Source: Betaproteobacteria bacterium
GTDB lineage: Bacteria; Pseudomonadota; Gammaproteobacteria; Burkholderiales; Rhodocyclaceae
Direction: 5' to 3'
Assembly (NCBI GenBank): GCA_009782565.1
Contig: WRIU01000006.1
Span: 1 to 64,000, forward strand
Length of the DNA: 64,000 bases
Each line of letters begins with the position of its first letter. Positions within the stretch are counted from its first letter, which is position 1. A model generated the notes under the pieces. The model was not told the DNA's origin. It saw only the letters and a list, made by a program, of their open reading frames with translations, and did not search any database. Below are positions 50,218 to 63,916 of this stretch, piece by piece. Position numbers and translations under genes: made by a program.

Positions 50218-53200
50218 TTATTTCAGTTTCGCGTGGAGTTCTTGCAAGGCGTAGACTTCAAGCCCGGCCAGATGGCGTATGCCCATACATGCCGCCTGCG
50301 CGCCTTCAATGGTAGTGAATACGGTAACTTTGGCCGCCAGGGCGCTGACGCGGATGGAACGCGAATCAGAGACCGCCTGACGTTTGCTTTCGACGGTATT
50401 AATGACAAGAGCAATTTCGTCGTTTTTGATCATGTCGACGATGTGCGGCCGCCCTTCATTGACTTTGTTGACCGCCGTCACCGGCAGTCCGGCGGCTTCG
50501 ATGACTCCTGCCGTGCCGCGTGTGGCAACGAGCGAGAAGCCTATCTCGATCAGGTCGCGGGCGATTTCGACCGCTGCCGGACGGTCGGCGTTCTTGACGC
50601 TGATGAACACCTTGCCCGAACTCGGAAGCCGTACCCCGGCACCCAGTTGGCTCTTGATGAAAGCCTCTGGGAAGCTCTCGCCTACGCCCATGACTTCGCC
50701 GGTCGATTTCATTTCGGGGCCGAGGATGGTGTCGACGCCAGGGAATTTGATGAAGGGGAAGACGGCTTCTTTCACCGAGTAGTACGGGGGTACGACTTCG
50801 CCCGCGATGCCCTGGCTCTTCAGGCTTTGCCCGGCCATGCAGCGGGCGGCGATTTTCGCCAGTTGCAGGCCGCATGCCTTGGAGACGAAAGGCACGGTGC
50901 GCGAAGCCCTCGGGTTGACTTCGAGTACGTAGACGGTGGCATTGTCCCCTTCTCCCTGAATGGCGAATTGCACATTCATGAGGCCGCAGACGTTGAGCGC
51001 GCGCGCCATGGCGCGGGTCTGCCGCCGCAGTTCATCCTGGAGGGCAGGGGTCAGGGTGTAGGGCGGCAGCGAACAGGCAGAGTCGCCCGAATGTACGCCC
51101 GCTTGTTCGATGTGCTCCATGATGCCGCCGATGATGATTTCTTCTCCATCGGAGAGAGCGTCAACGTCGACTTCGGTAGCATCGTCGAGGAAGCGGTCGA
51201 GCAGAACCGGGGACTCGTTGCTGACCTTGACCGCTTCACGCATGTAGCGCTCGAGGTCTTTTTGTTCGTGGACGATTTCCATCGCCCGCCCGCCCAGGAC
51301 GTAGGAAGGCCGCACGACCAGCGGATAGCCGATTTCGGCGGCCAGTCGCATGGCCGCTTCAGTGGTGCGCGCGGTACGGTTGGGCGGCTGGCGCAGGCCG
51401 AGATCGTTCAGGAGTTTCTGGAAACGCTCGCGGTCTTCGGCAGCGTCGATCATGTCCGGGCTGGTTCCGATGATGGGAACACCGTTTTCTTCCAGCGCAC
51501 GAGCGCGCTTTAAGGGGGTCTGCCCGCCAAACTGGACGATGACGCCAACAGGTTTTTCGACATGGACGATTTCCAGGATGTCTTCCAGGGTAATCGGCTC
51601 GAAGTACAGGCGGTCGGAAGTGTCGTAGTCGGTGGAGACGGTCTCAGGGTTGCAGTTGACCATGATGGTCTCGAAGCCGTCTTCCCGTAGCGCCAGCGCC
51701 GCATGTACACAGCAGTAGTCGAATTCGATGCCTTGCCCGATACGGTTCGGCCCGCCGCCGAGCACCATGATTTTCTTGCGGTCGGTAGGCCGGACTTCGC
51801 ATTCTTCCTCGTAGGAGGAATACATGTAGGCGGTCGTGGTGGCGAATTCGCCCGCACAGGTATCGACCCGCTTGAACACGGGACGCACGCCGAGCGTGTG
51901 CCGCGCCAACCGCACCGCCGTTTCCGTGCTGTTGAGGAGATTCGCCAGACGGCGGTCGGAAAAACCCTTGCGTTTCAGTTCCCGAAGCTCATCTTTGGTT
52001 AGCGCCTTGAGCGAACGGCCAGCGAGCGCCTTTTCACTGATGATGAGGTCTTCGATCTGGGCGAGGAACCACGGATCGATCCCCGTAAGCTGGTTGATCC
52101 TCTCCTGGCTGTAGCCTTCGCGGAAGGCTTGCCCCACGTACCAGATACGCTGCGCGCCGGGATTGCCGAGTTCGTGTTCCAGGTCTTCATGGTCGGTTTC
52201 GATTTCATCCAGCCCGTATGCGCCCACTTCCAGCCCGCGCAGGGCTTTCTGGAAGGTTTCCTGGAAGGTGCGGCCGATCGCCATGACTTCGCCCACGGAT
52301 TTCATCTGTGTAGTCAGGCGGTCGTTGGCCTGGGGGAATTTCTCGAAGGCGAAACGCGGCACCTTGATGACGACGTAGTCGATGGTCGGCTCGAAGGAAA
52401 CCGGCGCAGCTCCGCCGGTCATGTCGTTCTTGAGTTCGTCGAGCGTGTAGCCCACAGCAAGTTTGGCCGCAACCTTGGCAATCGGGAAACCCGTGGCCTT
52501 GGACGCCAGCGCGGAGGAGCGCGACACCCGTGGGTTCATCTCGATCACGACCATGCGCCCATCCTTGGGATTGACCGCGAACTGCACATTCGATCCGCCG
52601 CTATCCACGCCGATTTCGCGCAGGATGGCAATCGAGGCGCTACGAACGAGTTGGTATTCCTTGTCGGTCAGGGTCTGCGCGGGGGCAACGGTGATGGAGT
52701 CGCCGGTATGCACACCCATTGGGTCGAGGTTTTCGATAGAACAGACGATGATGCAGTTGTCTTTTTTGTCGCGGATGACTTCCATCTCGATTTCCTTCCA
52801 ACCCAGGAGGGATTCTTCGATCAGGAGTTCGTTGGTGGGGCTGGCTTCCAGCCCGCGCTTGCAGACTTCGTGGAATTCCTCTGTGTTGTAGGCCACCCCC
52901 CCGCCCGTGCCGCCCAGGGTGAAACTGGGGCGGATGATGACCGGGAAGCCGATGCCGCCTTGCACCTGCAAGGCTTCTTCCATGCTGTGGGCGATGCCGG
53001 AGCGCGCGGAACTAAGCCCGATGCGGGTCATCGCGTCCTTGAACTTGAGCCGGTCTTCCGCTCTGTCGATGGCCGAGCGGGAAGCGCCGATGAGTTCGAC
53101 GTTGTATTTTTCCAGCACACCGTGCTTGGCCAGGTCGAGCGCGCAGTTGAGCGCGGTCTGCCCACCCATCGTCGCCAGGATCGCGTCCGGGCGTTCTTTT

Positions 53201-53436
53201 TCGATGATGCGCTCGATGACTTGCCAGGTGACGGGTTCGATGTAGGTCACATCCGCCGTGCCAGGGTCGGTCATGATCGTGGCCGGATTGGAATTGACCA
53301 GTACGACCCGGTAGCCTTCCTCGCGCAAAGCCTTGCACGCCTGCGCGCCGGAGTAGTCGAATTCGCATGCCTGGCCGATGATGATTGGGCCTGCGCCGAT
53401 GATCAGGATGGTATGGATGTCTGTGCGTTTGGGCAT
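50218..53436 (-). CDS. carB: Carbamoyl-phosphate synthase large subunit
   Basis: [58 protein letters not shown]; 1072 aa. Confidence 0.98.
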   Translation of the reverse strand: MPKRTDIHTILIIGAGPIIIGQACEFDYSGAQACKALREEGYRVVLVNSNPATIMTDPGTADVTYIEPVTWQVIERIIEKERPDAILATMGGQTALNCALDLAKHGVLEKYNVELIGASRSAIDRAEDRLKFKDAMTRIGLSSARSGIAHSMEEALQVQGGIGFPVIIRPSFTLGGTGGGVAYNTEEFHEVCKRGLEASPTNELLIEESLLGWKEIEMEVIRDKKDNCIIVCSIENLDPMGVHTGDSITVAPAQTLTDKEYQLVRSASIAILREIGVDSGGSNVQFAVNPKDGRMVVIEMNPRVSRSSALASKATGFPIAKVAAKLAVGYTLDELKNDMTGGAAPVSFEPTIDYVVIKVPRFAFEKFPQANDRLTTQMKSVGEVMAIGRTFQETFQKALRGLEVGAYGLDEIETDHEDLEHELGNPGAQRIWYVGQAFREGYSQERINQLTGIDPWFLAQIEDLIISEKALAGRSLKALTKDELRELKRKGFSDRRLANLLNSTETAVRLARHTLGVRPVFKRVDTCAGEFATTTAYMYSSYEEECEVRPTDRKKIMVLGGGPNRIGQGIEFDYCCVHAALALREDGFETIMVNCNPETVSTDYDTSDRLYFEPITLEDILEIVHVEKPVGVIVQFGGQTPLKRARALEENGVPIIGTSPDMIDAAEDRERFQKLLNDLGLRQPPNRTARTTEAAMRLAAEIGYPLVVRPSYVLGGRAMEIVHEQKDLERYMREAVKVSNESPVLLDRFLDDATEVDVDALSDGEEIIIGGIMEHIEQAGVHSGDSACSLPPYTLTPALQDELRRQTRAMARALNVCGLMNVQFAIQGEGDNATVYVLEVNPRASRTVPFVSKACGLQLAKIAARCMAGQSLKSQGIAGEVVPPYYSVKEAVFPFIKFPGVDTILGPEMKSTGEVMGVGESFPEAFIKSQLGAGVRLPSSGKVFISVKNADRPAAVEIARDLIEIGFSLVATRGTAGVIEAAGLPVTAVNKVNEGRPHIVDMIKNDEIALVINTVESKRQAVSDSRSIRVSALAAKVTVFTTIEGAQAACMGIRHLAGLEVYALQELHAKLK

Positions 53437-53499
53437 GTTTTGCCTCGGATAAAACAGGAACCACAGGGTCGTGCCACTGTGTTCCTTATGGATGCGAAA

Positions 53500-54633
53500 T
53501 CAGCGGGGGGATTTGAGAAGATTGATGAAGCGGTCGAACAAATGAACCACGCCGTGCGGGCCGGGAACCGCGTCCGGGTAGCCCTGGAAGGAAAACGCGG
53601 GCGCGTCCATGCGGGCAAGCCCCTGGATGGAACTGTCGAACAGCGACACATGCGTTACCCGCAAGTTATCCGGGATCGTGGCCGGATCGACCGCAAAGCC
53701 GTGATTCTGGCTGGTGATGATGACTTGCCCGGTATCGAGGTCTTTGACCGGATGGTTCGCACCGTGGTGGCCGAATTTCATCTTCATGGTCTTTGCACCG
53801 GAGGCCAGCGCGAGCAGTTGATGCCCCAGGCAGATGCCGAAGGTCGGCACACCCGCCGCCACGATTTCCCGGATTGCGGCAACCGCGTAGCCGCAGGGCG
53901 CGGGGTCGCCCGGCCCGTTGGAGAGAAAAACGCCATCGGGCTTCATCGCCAGCACGTCGCGGGCGCTCGTCCCGGCAGGTACCACAGTCAGGCGGCAAGC
54001 ACGCGAAGCAAGCGAGCGCAGCAGGCCGCGTCTGGCTCCAAAGTCAAACACCACCACATGCCAGCGCGGCGCGTCCTGCGACCCGTAGCCTTCCCCAAGC
54101 CGCCATTCGCTCTGCGTCCACTCGAAAGGCTCGGAAGCCGTTACCTCTTTCACCAAATCCATCCCGGTCAAGCCGGGGAAAGCGCGCGCGGCAGCAATCG
54201 CCGCCTCGGCATTCAGCGACTCGCCCGCGACGATGCAGCCCGCCTGAGCGCCTTTCTCACGCAACAAGCGGGTCAGCTTGCGGGTATCCAAACCGGCAAT
54301 CGCCACGACGTTCTCGCCGCGCAACCAGTCATCCAGCTTTTGCGACATGCGGAAATTGCATGGCAGGATCGGCAAATCCCGGATGACGAGGCCAGCCGCT
54401 TGCACACGCCCGGATTCCATGTCTTCGGCACTTATGCCGGTATTGCCGATGTGTGGATAGGTAAGCGTGACGATCTGTTTGCAATAGCTTGGATCGGTCA
54501 GGATTTCCTGGTAGCCCGACATGGCGGTGTTGAACACCACCTCGCCTACTGTGCTACCTGCCGCGCCGATGCCTTTGCCATGAAAAACCGTGCCATCAGC
54601 GAGCGCAAGAAGGGCTGGGGGAAAAGCAGTCAC
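53500..54633 (-). CDS. carA: Carbamoyl-phosphate synthase small subunit
   Basis: [45 protein letters not shown]; glutaminase [15 protein letters not shown] start at 54633 inferred. Confidence 0.96.
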   Translation of the reverse strand: MTAFPPALLALADGTVFHGKGIGAAGSTVGEVVFNTAMSGYQEILTDPSYCKQIVTLTYPHIGNTGISAEDMESGRVQAAGLVIRDLPILPCNFRMSQKLDDWLRGENVVAIAGLDTRKLTRLLREKGAQAGCIVAGESLNAEAAIAAARAFPGLTGMDLVKEVTASEPFEWTQSEWRLGEGYGSQDAPRWHVVVFDFGARRGLLRSLASRACRLTVVPAGTSARDVLAMKPDGVFLSNGPGDPAPCGYAVAAIREIVAAGVPTFGICLGHQLLALASGAKTMKMKFGHHGANHPVKDLDTGQVIITSQNHGFAVDPATIPDNLRVTHVSLFDSSIQGLARMDAPAFSFQGYPDAVPGPHGVVHLFDRFINLLKSPR

Positions 54634-54855
54634 GAAAAACTCCCGGATGCGACAATGGCGGACAGGGCGTAAACCCACGTACATCCGCCCCATATACGCG
54701 AAAAACGGGACGGCTGTTGGCCGATCCCGTGCTAAACGAGTAGGATTCTAACGTTTCTGCGCCTTCAAGGCAAACCCGTGTATTGATCCAGTACCTTCTC
54801 AACACCCCCCTCAGTGCCAAAGGTTTTTGAACTTACACATACGACATCACAGCGC

Positions 54856-57800
54856 TCACGCGCGACGTGTTGTGAAATTTTCCTCCATCACGTCTTCCCG
54901 GTTCATCCGCATATTTTTGAACGCTACCGAAAGCATTAGTTTGATACGGTTCAACTGGTTGACTTCCGAGGCGCCGGGGTCGTAGTCGATGGCGGTGATG
55001 TTGGCGTTCGGGTAGCTTGCTTTCAGCACTTTGATGACGCCTTTTCCGGCAATGTGGTTGGGCATACAGGCAAAAGGCTGCATGCAGATGATGTTGGGGA
55101 CTCCTTGCTCGATGAGTTCCACCATTTCGCCGGTCAAAAACCAGCCTTCCCCGGTTTGATTGCCGCGCGACAAAAATGGCGCTGCGCCAAAAGCAATTTG
55201 GCCGATGGACGGCGGCGCGACGAACCGTTTGCTTGCGGAAAGCGCCTTTTTCAAGTCGCGGCGGTAAAACTCCATCGCCTTGATGGCCGCGTTACCCGCC
55301 AGAGCCGCGAACCTGCTGCGTGACATGGCGCGGTAGTTGAAATCGTAGTCGTAGGCACAGTAGAGCAGGAAATCCATGAGCCCCGGCATCACGGCTTCAC
55401 CGCCTTCCCGTTCAATGATTCGTACGATGTCGTTGTTGGCGCCGGGATTGAATTTAACGAGGATTTCGCCCACCAAGCCAACGCGGGGCTTGCGCTCATT
55501 GGAGAGCGGCAAGGTGTCGAAATCCCGCACGATGTCGCGGATGTTTCGCCCGAAATGCCTGAAACTGCCTTTGAAAACGGCTTCCTTGCAGCGTTCGACC
55601 CAGGTTTCGTAAAGAGCGTCCGCCGAACCCGCTTTTCTTTCGTAGGGCCGGGTGCGGAACAGCACCTGCATGAACAGGTCGCCGTACACCAGCCCCATCA
55701 TCAAGCGATTGAGCAAGGACAGGTTCAGTTTGAAGCCTTCGTGCTTTTCCAGGCCGAGCGTGTTGAACGAAATGACCGGCACGTCGGAAAATCCGGCGTC
55801 CTGAAGTGCCTTTCTCATGAAACCGATGTAGTTGGTCGCGCGACAGCCGCCGCCTGTCTGCGCGATCATCACCGCCGTCTTGGCCGGGTCGTGTTCGCCG
55901 GATTGCAGCGCCTCGATGATTTGCCCGACGACGATGATGGAAGGATAACAGGCGTCGTTATTGACGAAACGCAGGCCGTGGTCGATGGCCTGCGCCGATA
56001 CGTCTTCCAGCACCTTCACACGGTAGCCGCAAGCCCTGAAAGCCGAGTCGATGAATTGGAAATGAATTGGCGACATCTGCGGGACGAGGACGGTCGCGAC
56101 GTCACGCATCTCACGGGTAAATACCGGACGTGGTTTTCGCTGTGGCGGATGAAAATGGATGATTTGCGCGGGCGAACGGGCGCCACGTTCTTCCAGCGCC
56201 GCTTTGAGCGAACGGACGCGGATGCGCGCCGCGCCCAGATTGCTGCCTTCGTCGATTTTGATGCCGGTGTAAATCCGGCTGCGGCGGGTGAGGATTTCAT
56301 GAACCTGTTCGACCACGATGGAATCCAGCCCGCAGCCGAAAGAATTCAGATGGATCACGTCCAGCGTCGGCTCGCGCGCGGCCAGCGCGGCGGCACGGTA
56401 AAGGCGCGCGTGGTAAGTCCATTGGTCGACGACCCGTAGCGGCTCGTCGAGCTTGCCCAGATGAGCCACCGAATCTTCGGTGAATACCGCCATGCCGAGC
56501 GAAGTAATGAGTTGCGGGATGCCGTGGTGAATGGCCGGGTCGATGTGATAGGGCCGTCCGGCGAGAACGATACCATGCTTACCCGTTTCTTTAAGATAAT
56601 CAATGGCTTCCTCGCCTTTTCTGGCAATTTCGGCCTTCACGCGCACCTGTTCGGCCCATGCGAGGCCAAGGGCGCGGCGGATTTCAGCGGGAGCAATGTC
56701 CGGGAAAATGCGCGTCAATTGTTGGGCGAGTTTTTTCTCATCCTCCAGCGAAAGAAAAGGCTGAATCATGGCAACGCCGTTTTCTTTCAGGAAGTCGATA
56801 TTGTTGCGGATCAACTCCGGGTAGGAAGTGACGACCGGGCAGTTGTAATTATTGTCGCAATCGGCGAATTCCTTTTGTTCAAAAGGAATGCAGGGATAGA
56901 AAATTCTTTTCGCCCCCTGCTTGACGAGATCCACGATATGCCCGTGCACCAATTTGGCCGGGTAGCACACCGTGTCCGATGGGATGGTGTCGACTCCCTG
57001 CTCCAGTAGCGCGCGGGAAGACGGCGAGGATAGGCGCACCTCGAAGCCGAGTTCGGTGAGAAAAGTGAACCACAGCGGGTAATTCTCGAAAATGTTGAGC
57101 GCACGCGGTATGCCGATCACCCCGCCCGGCGCGTCCTTGAGCGGCTCGTAGTCAAACATCCGCTCATACTTGTAGGTGTAAAGGTCGGGCAGGTCGCTCG
57201 CCGCTTTTTGCTTGCCAAGCCCGCGCTCGCAACGGTTGCCGGAAATGAGCTTGCGCCCGTCCGGGAAGCGGTTGACGGTCATCGCGCAAGTGTTCGTGCA
57301 CAAGCGGCAGCGCGCCAGGGAATGTTTGACCTCGAAGCCGCGCAAGTCTTCGACTTGCAGCATCGAACTTACGTCCTGCCCTTGCCAGCGCTCCTTTGCG
57401 ATCAGCGCCGAACCGAACGCGCCCATCAGTCCGGCGATGTCGGGCCGCACGGCTTCGCGCCCGGAAATTAGCTCAAAAGCGCGCAGCACCGAATCATTGT
57501 AGAAAGTGCCGCCTTGCACGACGATATGACAACCAAGTTCTTCGGGGTTCTTGATCTTGATGACTTTGATAAGGGCGTTCTTGATGACCGCGTAAGACAG
57601 CCCTGCCGAAATGTCGGCCACCGACGCGCCTTCCTTTTGCGCCTGTTTGACGCTTGAGTTCATGAAGACGGTGCAGCGCGAGCCAAGGTCGGACGGCGCG
57701 CGTGAAGCGAGCGCCTCGCGGGCGAATTCATCGACCGGCATTCCCAACGATTGCGCGAAAGTTTCGATGAACGAGCCGCAGCCCGAAGAGCAGGCTTCAT

Positions 57801-59271
57801 TCAAAAGAATGTTGTCGATGACCCCGTCCCGGATGCGTAGGCATTTCATGTCCTGCCCGCCGACGTCCAGAATGAAATCGACTTCCGGCAAAAAATGCTT
57901 CGCCGCCTTGTAGTGCGCGATGGTCTCCACTTCCGAGTGATCGAGCTTGAAGGCTTCCCGGATCAGCGCCTCGCCATAGCCCGTCACGGAAGAAGCGGCA
58001 ATGCGCGCGCCTTCGGGCAACTGGGCGTAAATGTCTTCAAGGATGTTGCCTACAATCCGGACGGGCGTCCCTTCGTTGCTGCTGTAATACGTGTAGAGCA
58101 ATTCGAGGTTTTCCCCAAGCAGTACCGCCTTGGTCGTGGTCGAACCGCCGTCGATGCCCAGGAAAACCGGGCCGCGATAGTCCGCCAGATGGCCGCGCCT
58201 GACCCGCGCCTTTTCGTGCCGCGCGAAAAACGCCTGACGTTCCGCGTCATCGAGAAAGAACGGGCGCAGGGCGCTCGCCCCCATCACGGCCAAAGTCGCC
58301 AGCTTTCTGAACGCCGCCAGCACCTCCCCGAACGGCTGTGTTTCCTTTTCCACCCCGTGCAAGGCTGCGCCGAGTGCGACGAACAGTTCGCTGTCTTTGA
58401 TCGGTACCTGGTTTTCCGGCTTGACGGCAAGCGTTTCGATGAAGCGGTTTTTGAGTTCCGGCAGAAAGTTGAGCGGCCCCCCCAGAAACGCGACATTGCC
58501 GCAAATCTTGCGCCCGCAGGCCAGCCCGCTGATCGTTTGATGCACAACCGCCTGAAGTATCGAGCGCGCAATGTCTTCGCGCGCCACGCCCTCATTCAGC
58601 AGGGGTTGCACGTCCGTCTTGGCGAACACGCCGCAACGCGCCGCAATCGGATACATGTTTTTGGCGCGGCTTGCCAATTCATCCAACCCTGGGGCATCGG
58701 TCTTGAGCAGCACGGCCATCTGGTCGATGAATGCCCCCGTCCCCCCGGCGCAGGAGCCGTTCATCCGCTGTTCGACGCCGTTCGTGAAAAACGTGATCTT
58801 GGCGTCCTCGCCGCCCAGTTCGATCGCTACGTCCGTTTGCGGCGCGCGAACCTCGATAGCCTGGGCGCAGGCAATCACTTCTTGTACGAAAGAAAACCCG
58901 AGTATCTCAGCCGTACCCACGCCGCCAGAACCGGTCAATACCACGGAGACAGGCGTTTCCGGACTCAATACCCCATCCGCAGCCAGTTCTTCGAGACAGC
59001 GCGCCACCGTTTTTCGCACTTCGGAGAAATGGCGGGTATACGACCTGAACACCAGTTCCCCCAATCCATCCAGCACAGCTACCTTGACGGTTGTCGAACC
59101 GATGTCGATACCGACACGATACCAATCCCTGCTCACTCCAGCCTCGCGAAAGGGTTTCAAAACCCATGTAAGAATTTGAGTCACCCCAACTCGAAGGCCA
59201 GGGATTCCTCGATACGGTTTCGGGGAGCCTTCGGCTCCATAAACATCTGTCTCACTTATCCCGTTACTCAT
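54856..59271 (-). CDS. Acyl-CoA dehydratase activase-related protein (BcrA/BadF/BzdQ/HgdC-type double ASKHA ATPase plus C-terminal DUF2229-type region)
   Basis: Two ASKHA starts (GIDIGSTTVKVAVLD; GIDGGSTTTKAVLL); DVGGQDMKCLRIRDGVIDNILLNEACSSGCGSFIETFA; 1471 aa. Confidence 0.92.
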   Translation of the reverse strand: MSNGISETDVYGAEGSPKPYRGIPGLRVGVTQILTWVLKPFREAGVSRDWYRVGIDIGSTTVKVAVLDGLGELVFRSYTRHFSEVRKTVARCLEELAADGVLSPETPVSVVLTGSGGVGTAEILGFSFVQEVIACAQAIEVRAPQTDVAIELGGEDAKITFFTNGVEQRMNGSCAGGTGAFIDQMAVLLKTDAPGLDELASRAKNMYPIAARCGVFAKTDVQPLLNEGVAREDIARSILQAVVHQTISGLACGRKICGNVAFLGGPLNFLPELKNRFIETLAVKPENQVPIKDSELFVALGAALHGVEKETQPFGEVLAAFRKLATLAVMGASALRPFFLDDAERQAFFARHEKARVRRGHLADYRGPVFLGIDGGSTTTKAVLLGENLELLYTYYSSNEGTPVRIVGNILEDIYAQLPEGARIAASSVTGYGEALIREAFKLDHSEVETIAHYKAAKHFLPEVDFILDVGGQDMKCLRIRDGVIDNILLNEACSSGCGSFIETFAQSLGMPVDEFAREALASRAPSDLGSRCTVFMNSSVKQAQKEGASVADISAGLSYAVIKNALIKVIKIKNPEELGCHIVVQGGTFYNDSVLRAFELISGREAVRPDIAGLMGAFGSALIAKERWQGQDVSSMLQVEDLRGFEVKHSLARCRLCTNTCAMTVNRFPDGRKLISGNRCERGLGKQKAASDLPDLYTYKYERMFDYEPLKDAPGGVIGIPRALNIFENYPLWFTFLTELGFEVRLSSPSSRALLEQGVDTIPSDTVCYPAKLVHGHIVDLVKQGAKRIFYPCIPFEQKEFADCDNNYNCPVVTSYPELIRNNIDFLKENGVAMIQPFLSLEDEKKLAQQLTRIFPDIAPAEIRRALGLAWAEQVRVKAEIARKGEEAIDYLKETGKHGIVLAGRPYHIDPAIHHGIPQLITSLGMAVFTEDSVAHLGKLDEPLRVVDQWTYHARLYRAAALAAREPTLDVIHLNSFGCGLDSIVVEQVHEILTRRSRIYTGIKIDEGSNLGAARIRVRSLKAALEERGARSPAQIIHFHPPQRKPRPVFTREMRDVATVLVPQMSPIHFQFIDSAFRACGYRVKVLEDVSAQAIDHGLRFVNNDACYPSIIVVGQIIEALQSGEHDPAKTAVMIAQTGGGCRATNYIGFMRKALQDAGFSDVPVISFNTLGLEKHEGFKLNLSLLNRLMMGLVYGDLFMQVLFRTRPYERKAGSADALYETWVERCKEAVFKGSFRHFGRNIRDIVRDFDTLPLSNERKPRVGLVGEILVKFNPGANNDIVRIIEREGGEAVMPGLMDFLLYCAYDYDFNYRAMSRSRFAALAGNAAIKAMEFYRRDLKKALSASKRFVAPPSIGQIAFGAAPFLSRGNQTGEGWFLTGEMVELIEQGVPNIICMQPFACMPNHIAGKGVIKVLKASYPNANITAIDYDPGASEVNQLNRIKLMLSVAFKNMRMNREDVMEENFTTRRA

Positions 59272-59610
59272 TATGGGGATTGCGTTCGACGTGTGTTCAA
59301 ACCTGTTTCATTCTACAGAACATAACGGCCAGAAAAAATCTTCTGTGCGTACGGCTCAAACAGATCGGGAGTTGATTCTGAGCTCGCTACCGTTGCATTT
59401 GCCTCTCAACGGAAAAAAATCCTTACAATCCGGACAACACCGCCTTGACTACGGGGCTTTCATCGCATACCTTACCGAAAACCTTGTCCGGGCGTGGTTC
59501 TTGCGCCTCTCCCATGCGAGCAAGAGGCGGAACGCGAAACGCGGCTTTCCCGCCCAACCCAAAAGCTTTTTTCCACGAGCGGTTTCCGACCCTCTCTCCT
59601 GTGAGGCATC

Positions 59611-59920
59611 ATGAGCGAGCATATCCACTCTGTGACAGACGGCGATTTCGAGGCTGAGGTGCTGAAATCGCCGCTTCCCGTACTGGTTGACTACTGGGCC
59701 GACTGGTGCGCGCCTTGCCGGGCGCTCGTGCCTGTGCTCGACGAAATTTCCGCCAATTTCGAGGGGCGTCTCAAGATTGCCAAGATCGACATCGACAAAA
59801 ACCCGCAAACCCCTGCCAACTATGGCATCCGCAACATTCCGACCCTCATGCTGTTCAAGGATGGCGACCTCGTTGCCACCACGGTCGGGATCCTTTCAAA
59901 ATCTCAACTGACTTCCTTCA

Positions 59921-59937
<17 letters not shown>
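59611..59937 (+). CDS. trxA: Thioredoxin
   Basis: [34 protein letters not shown]. Confidence 0.95.
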
Positions 59938-61363
<1,426 letters not shown>

Positions 61364-61375
61364 CTCCAGGCGCTA

Positions 61376-61422
61376 AAAACGAACGCCCATCCCGTCAACA
61401 TGGCGGGATGGGCGTTCGTTTT
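61376..61422 (+). terminator. Intrinsic terminator after rho
   Basis: aaaacgaacgcccatcccg-tcaacatgg-cgggatgggcgttcgtttt followed by further T residues. Confidence 0.9.
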
Positions 61423-61471
61423 TTAGTTTCCGACCGCCCCGGTTTTATGGGGGCAGGGATTGCCGGGTTTA

Positions 61472-61933
61472 TCAGCGGAGCTTGAACTCGTCGTGGCAAG
61501 ACTTGCAAGTGGTGCCGACCTTGCCATGAGCGGCTTTGATGGCGGCAACATCACCGCTGTCGGCGGCTTTGACGAGCTCGTTTGAAGCGGCGGCAAAGTC
61601 GCCGGCCATTTTGGCGACTACGTCACCCTTCTGGAACAGTTCCGGTTTGACGGAGGTTTTCTGTTCGCCGATGGATTTTTCAGTTCCTGGGCTGAAAAGC
61701 GCGCCGAGGCCAGAACTCGCCACTGCGGCAATGGCATTGGCGGCAGCCTTGACCTGCGCGGCGTCATACGTACCTTCGAGGTTGGCCTTGATCTTGCCCA
61801 TGTTCCAGCTTGCGAAACTGTAAGCCGCTTTCCGGAACTTGATCTGTTCTTCAGGTTTGACCTGGGCAACGGCGCTGCTCGCCAGGGACAGGGCTGCGAT
61901 ACCGAGGATGGTGGTGATGGTGACTTTTTTCAT
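61472..61933 (-). CDS. Cytochrome c' (class II c-type cytochrome)
   Basis: Signal peptide; C-terminal CKSCHDEFKLR heme motif; IKFRKAAYSFASWNMGKIKANLEG. Confidence 0.92.
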   Translation of the reverse strand: MKKVTITTILGIAALSLASSAVAQVKPEEQIKFRKAAYSFASWNMGKIKANLEGTYDAAQVKAAANAIAAVASSGLGALFSPGTEKSIGEQKTSVKPELFQKGDVVAKMAGDFAAASNELVKAADSGDVAAIKAAHGKVGTTCKSCHDEFKLR

Positions 61934-62209
61934 GTTTTCCTCATAGGGTGATGGATAGGATGCGGTGAGTGACTGTCTGCCATAGCCTCATATCGCATCG
62001 CGCGAAACCGCAGTGGGCTTTGCGGGATTGATGATGATAGCGATAGCTGATTCGTGTCGCAACCAAGGCAAATGTTACAGCACGGAGGCGTAATGGGCTT
62101 AGACACATGCGCCTTTTGCCGTTAGTCAGGAGTGGCAATCAGTAGCGATGACATGAGTTTGATCGCTTAGTTCCGCTACTGATGCGGGAATCAGGAGAAA
62201 GGAAAAATC

Positions 62210-63829
62210 ATGCGCCACTTTGCAGATACACCTATCTGGATACGCCTTACGGGCACAATCGGAATCCTGCTATTGGCTGCGTGGATCGGCATGATCGCAT
62301 GGGGAAACCGAGCCAGCCGCCACCTTGTCATCGACCAGTCGAAGGATTTTGCACATACGATCAATGAAATGACGATGGCTGGCCTGACCGGGATGATGAT
62401 TAGTGGAACCGTGGATCAACGCAATGTGTTTCTCGATCAGATCAAGGAACTGTCTCTGGTCAATGATCTCAAGGTACTCAGGGGCGATGCAGTGAGCAAA
62501 ATCTATGGCCCTGGTAACGGCATGTCGGAGATACCAGATGCGTTTGAGCGCCAGGTCATGGAAAAGCGCAAACCTTACATGCAGGTGGAAAGTGGCTTGG
62601 AGGGCGAATACCTGCGGGTAGTGATTCCGACACTGGCATTAAAGAATTATCTTGGCAAGGATTGTATTGCATGCCACATGGTTGAAGAAGGTGAGCCTCT
62701 GGGGGCGGTGAGCATGCACATTTCCCTGAATCATGTGAATGAGGTTGCCAATCGTTTTCTCAGTGAGAGCATTTTGGTTGCCATCGCTATTTCCTTTCCG
62801 CTGTTGTGTTTCGTTTACTTTTTCATTCGGCATTTCGTGACCCGCCCGTTATCGCATCTGGCCGAAGGCATGTCTGAAATTGCTCATGGCGATGGTGATC
62901 TGACCCGGCGGCTGGAAGATGTGCACCAAGATGAAGTCGGACGTGCGGCCAACATGTTCAACCATATGCTTGGCGTGATTGCTGGCCTGGTGCGACAGGT
63001 GAGTGCTTCGGCTATTGCCGTTTCCGGACAGGCGCGCGATATGGCCGAAAAGTCGGAACAGATTGCAGGAAGTTCGCGTCGCCAGACAGATTGTTCGGTA
63101 CAGGCAGCCAAAGCGGTTGAGGATCTCAACACCAATATTCTCCTGGTCGCAGAGAATACCGAGAAGGTGAGTTTGCGCTCGCATGAGGGACTGGAACGTT
63201 CACAGGCTGGACAAACCAGCCTCCATCAACTGGTCGATGAAATGGGTCAGGTGCAGGAGACTGTCAATCACATGGCTGATTCGATGGGTGCATTCGTCCA
63301 GTTGACTCAGTCCATCAACGGCATGACCCAGGAAGTGCGAGAGATCGCCGAACAGACCAATCTGCTCGCGCTCAATGCGGCCATTGAGGCTGCTCGGGCG
63401 GGAGAATATGGGCGGGGTTTCGCAGTGGTGGCCGATGAAGTACGTAAGCTGGCCGAAAAATCGGCCCGTTCAGCAGGGCAGATCGACAAGATCACCAAGG
63501 ATATTGGTCAACAGTCGAGCCAGGTGCAGGAGTCCATCGTTCATGGATTGAAGCACCTCGAAACGAGCCGCAACAAGGCAAAGGGAGTGGTGGAGGTATT
63601 GGATGGCGCCAGCGAACTGGCCGTAGAAGTTGGCGAGGGGGTGGATCAAATCGCTGCAACGACTGAGGTGCAGGAAAAAGTAAGCGCATCAGTGAAAGAG
63701 GGTATTGCCGCCATTGCCGACATGGCACGCGAGAACGATACTGACATCGGACTTACGGCGGCGGCGGCACACGAAATGGAGTTGCTTGCCTCGCAGTTGC
63801 AGGAATCGGTAGCGCGTTTCAAGGTGTGA
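62210..63829 (+). CDS. Methyl-accepting chemotaxis protein with a periplasmic c-type heme motif
   Basis: TM, periplasmic region with [70 protein letters not shown]. Confidence 0.94.
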   Translation: MRHFADTPIWIRLTGTIGILLLAAWIGMIAWGNRASRHLVIDQSKDFAHTINEMTMAGLTGMMISGTVDQRNVFLDQIKELSLVNDLKVLRGDAVSKIYGPGNGMSEIPDAFERQVMEKRKPYMQVESGLEGEYLRVVIPTLALKNYLGKDCIACHMVEEGEPLGAVSMHISLNHVNEVANRFLSESILVAIAISFPLLCFVYFFIRHFVTRPLSHLAEGMSEIAHGDGDLTRRLEDVHQDEVGRAANMFNHMLGVIAGLVRQVSASAIAVSGQARDMAEKSEQIAGSSRRQTDCSVQAAKAVEDLNTNILLVAENTEKVSLRSHEGLERSQAGQTSLHQLVDEMGQVQETVNHMADSMGAFVQLTQSINGMTQEVREIAEQTNLLALNAAIEAARAGEYGRGFAVVADEVRKLAEKSARSAGQIDKITKDIGQQSSQVQESIVHGLKHLETSRNKAKGVVEVLDGASELAVEVGEGVDQIAATTEVQEKVSASVKEGIAAIADMARENDTDIGLTAAAAHEMELLASQLQESVARFKV

Positions 63830-63841
63830 GGGGGGTAGCAC

Positions 63842-63877
63842 AAAACACGCCGGGCGGGGAACCGCCCGGCGTGTTTT
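63842..63877 (+). terminator. Intrinsic terminator after the MCP gene
   Basis: aaaacacgccgggcgg-ggaa-ccgcccggcgtgtttt: perfect 16-bp arms with a T-tract. Confidence 0.9.
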
Positions 63878-63916
63878 TGCGATGCCTGATGTATTGCAGA
63901 TTGTGTTTGACGCAGT

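Noticed and set aside
49924-51513. 529-aa plus-strand ORF opposite greA/carB
   Set aside because: Shadow of conserved minus-strand genes with no recognisable protein features
52129-54672. 847-aa plus-strand ORF opposite carA/carB
   Set aside because: Antisense shadow ORF in GC-rich coding DNA; the minus strand encodes clear CarA and CarB
57895-59325. 476-aa plus-strand ORF
   Set aside because: Antisense to the BcrA/BadF-type activase; composition is typical of a shadow ORF
59273-59614. 113-aa ORF upstream of trxA
   Set aside because: Low-complexity leader region with no family signature; more likely a trxA 5' region
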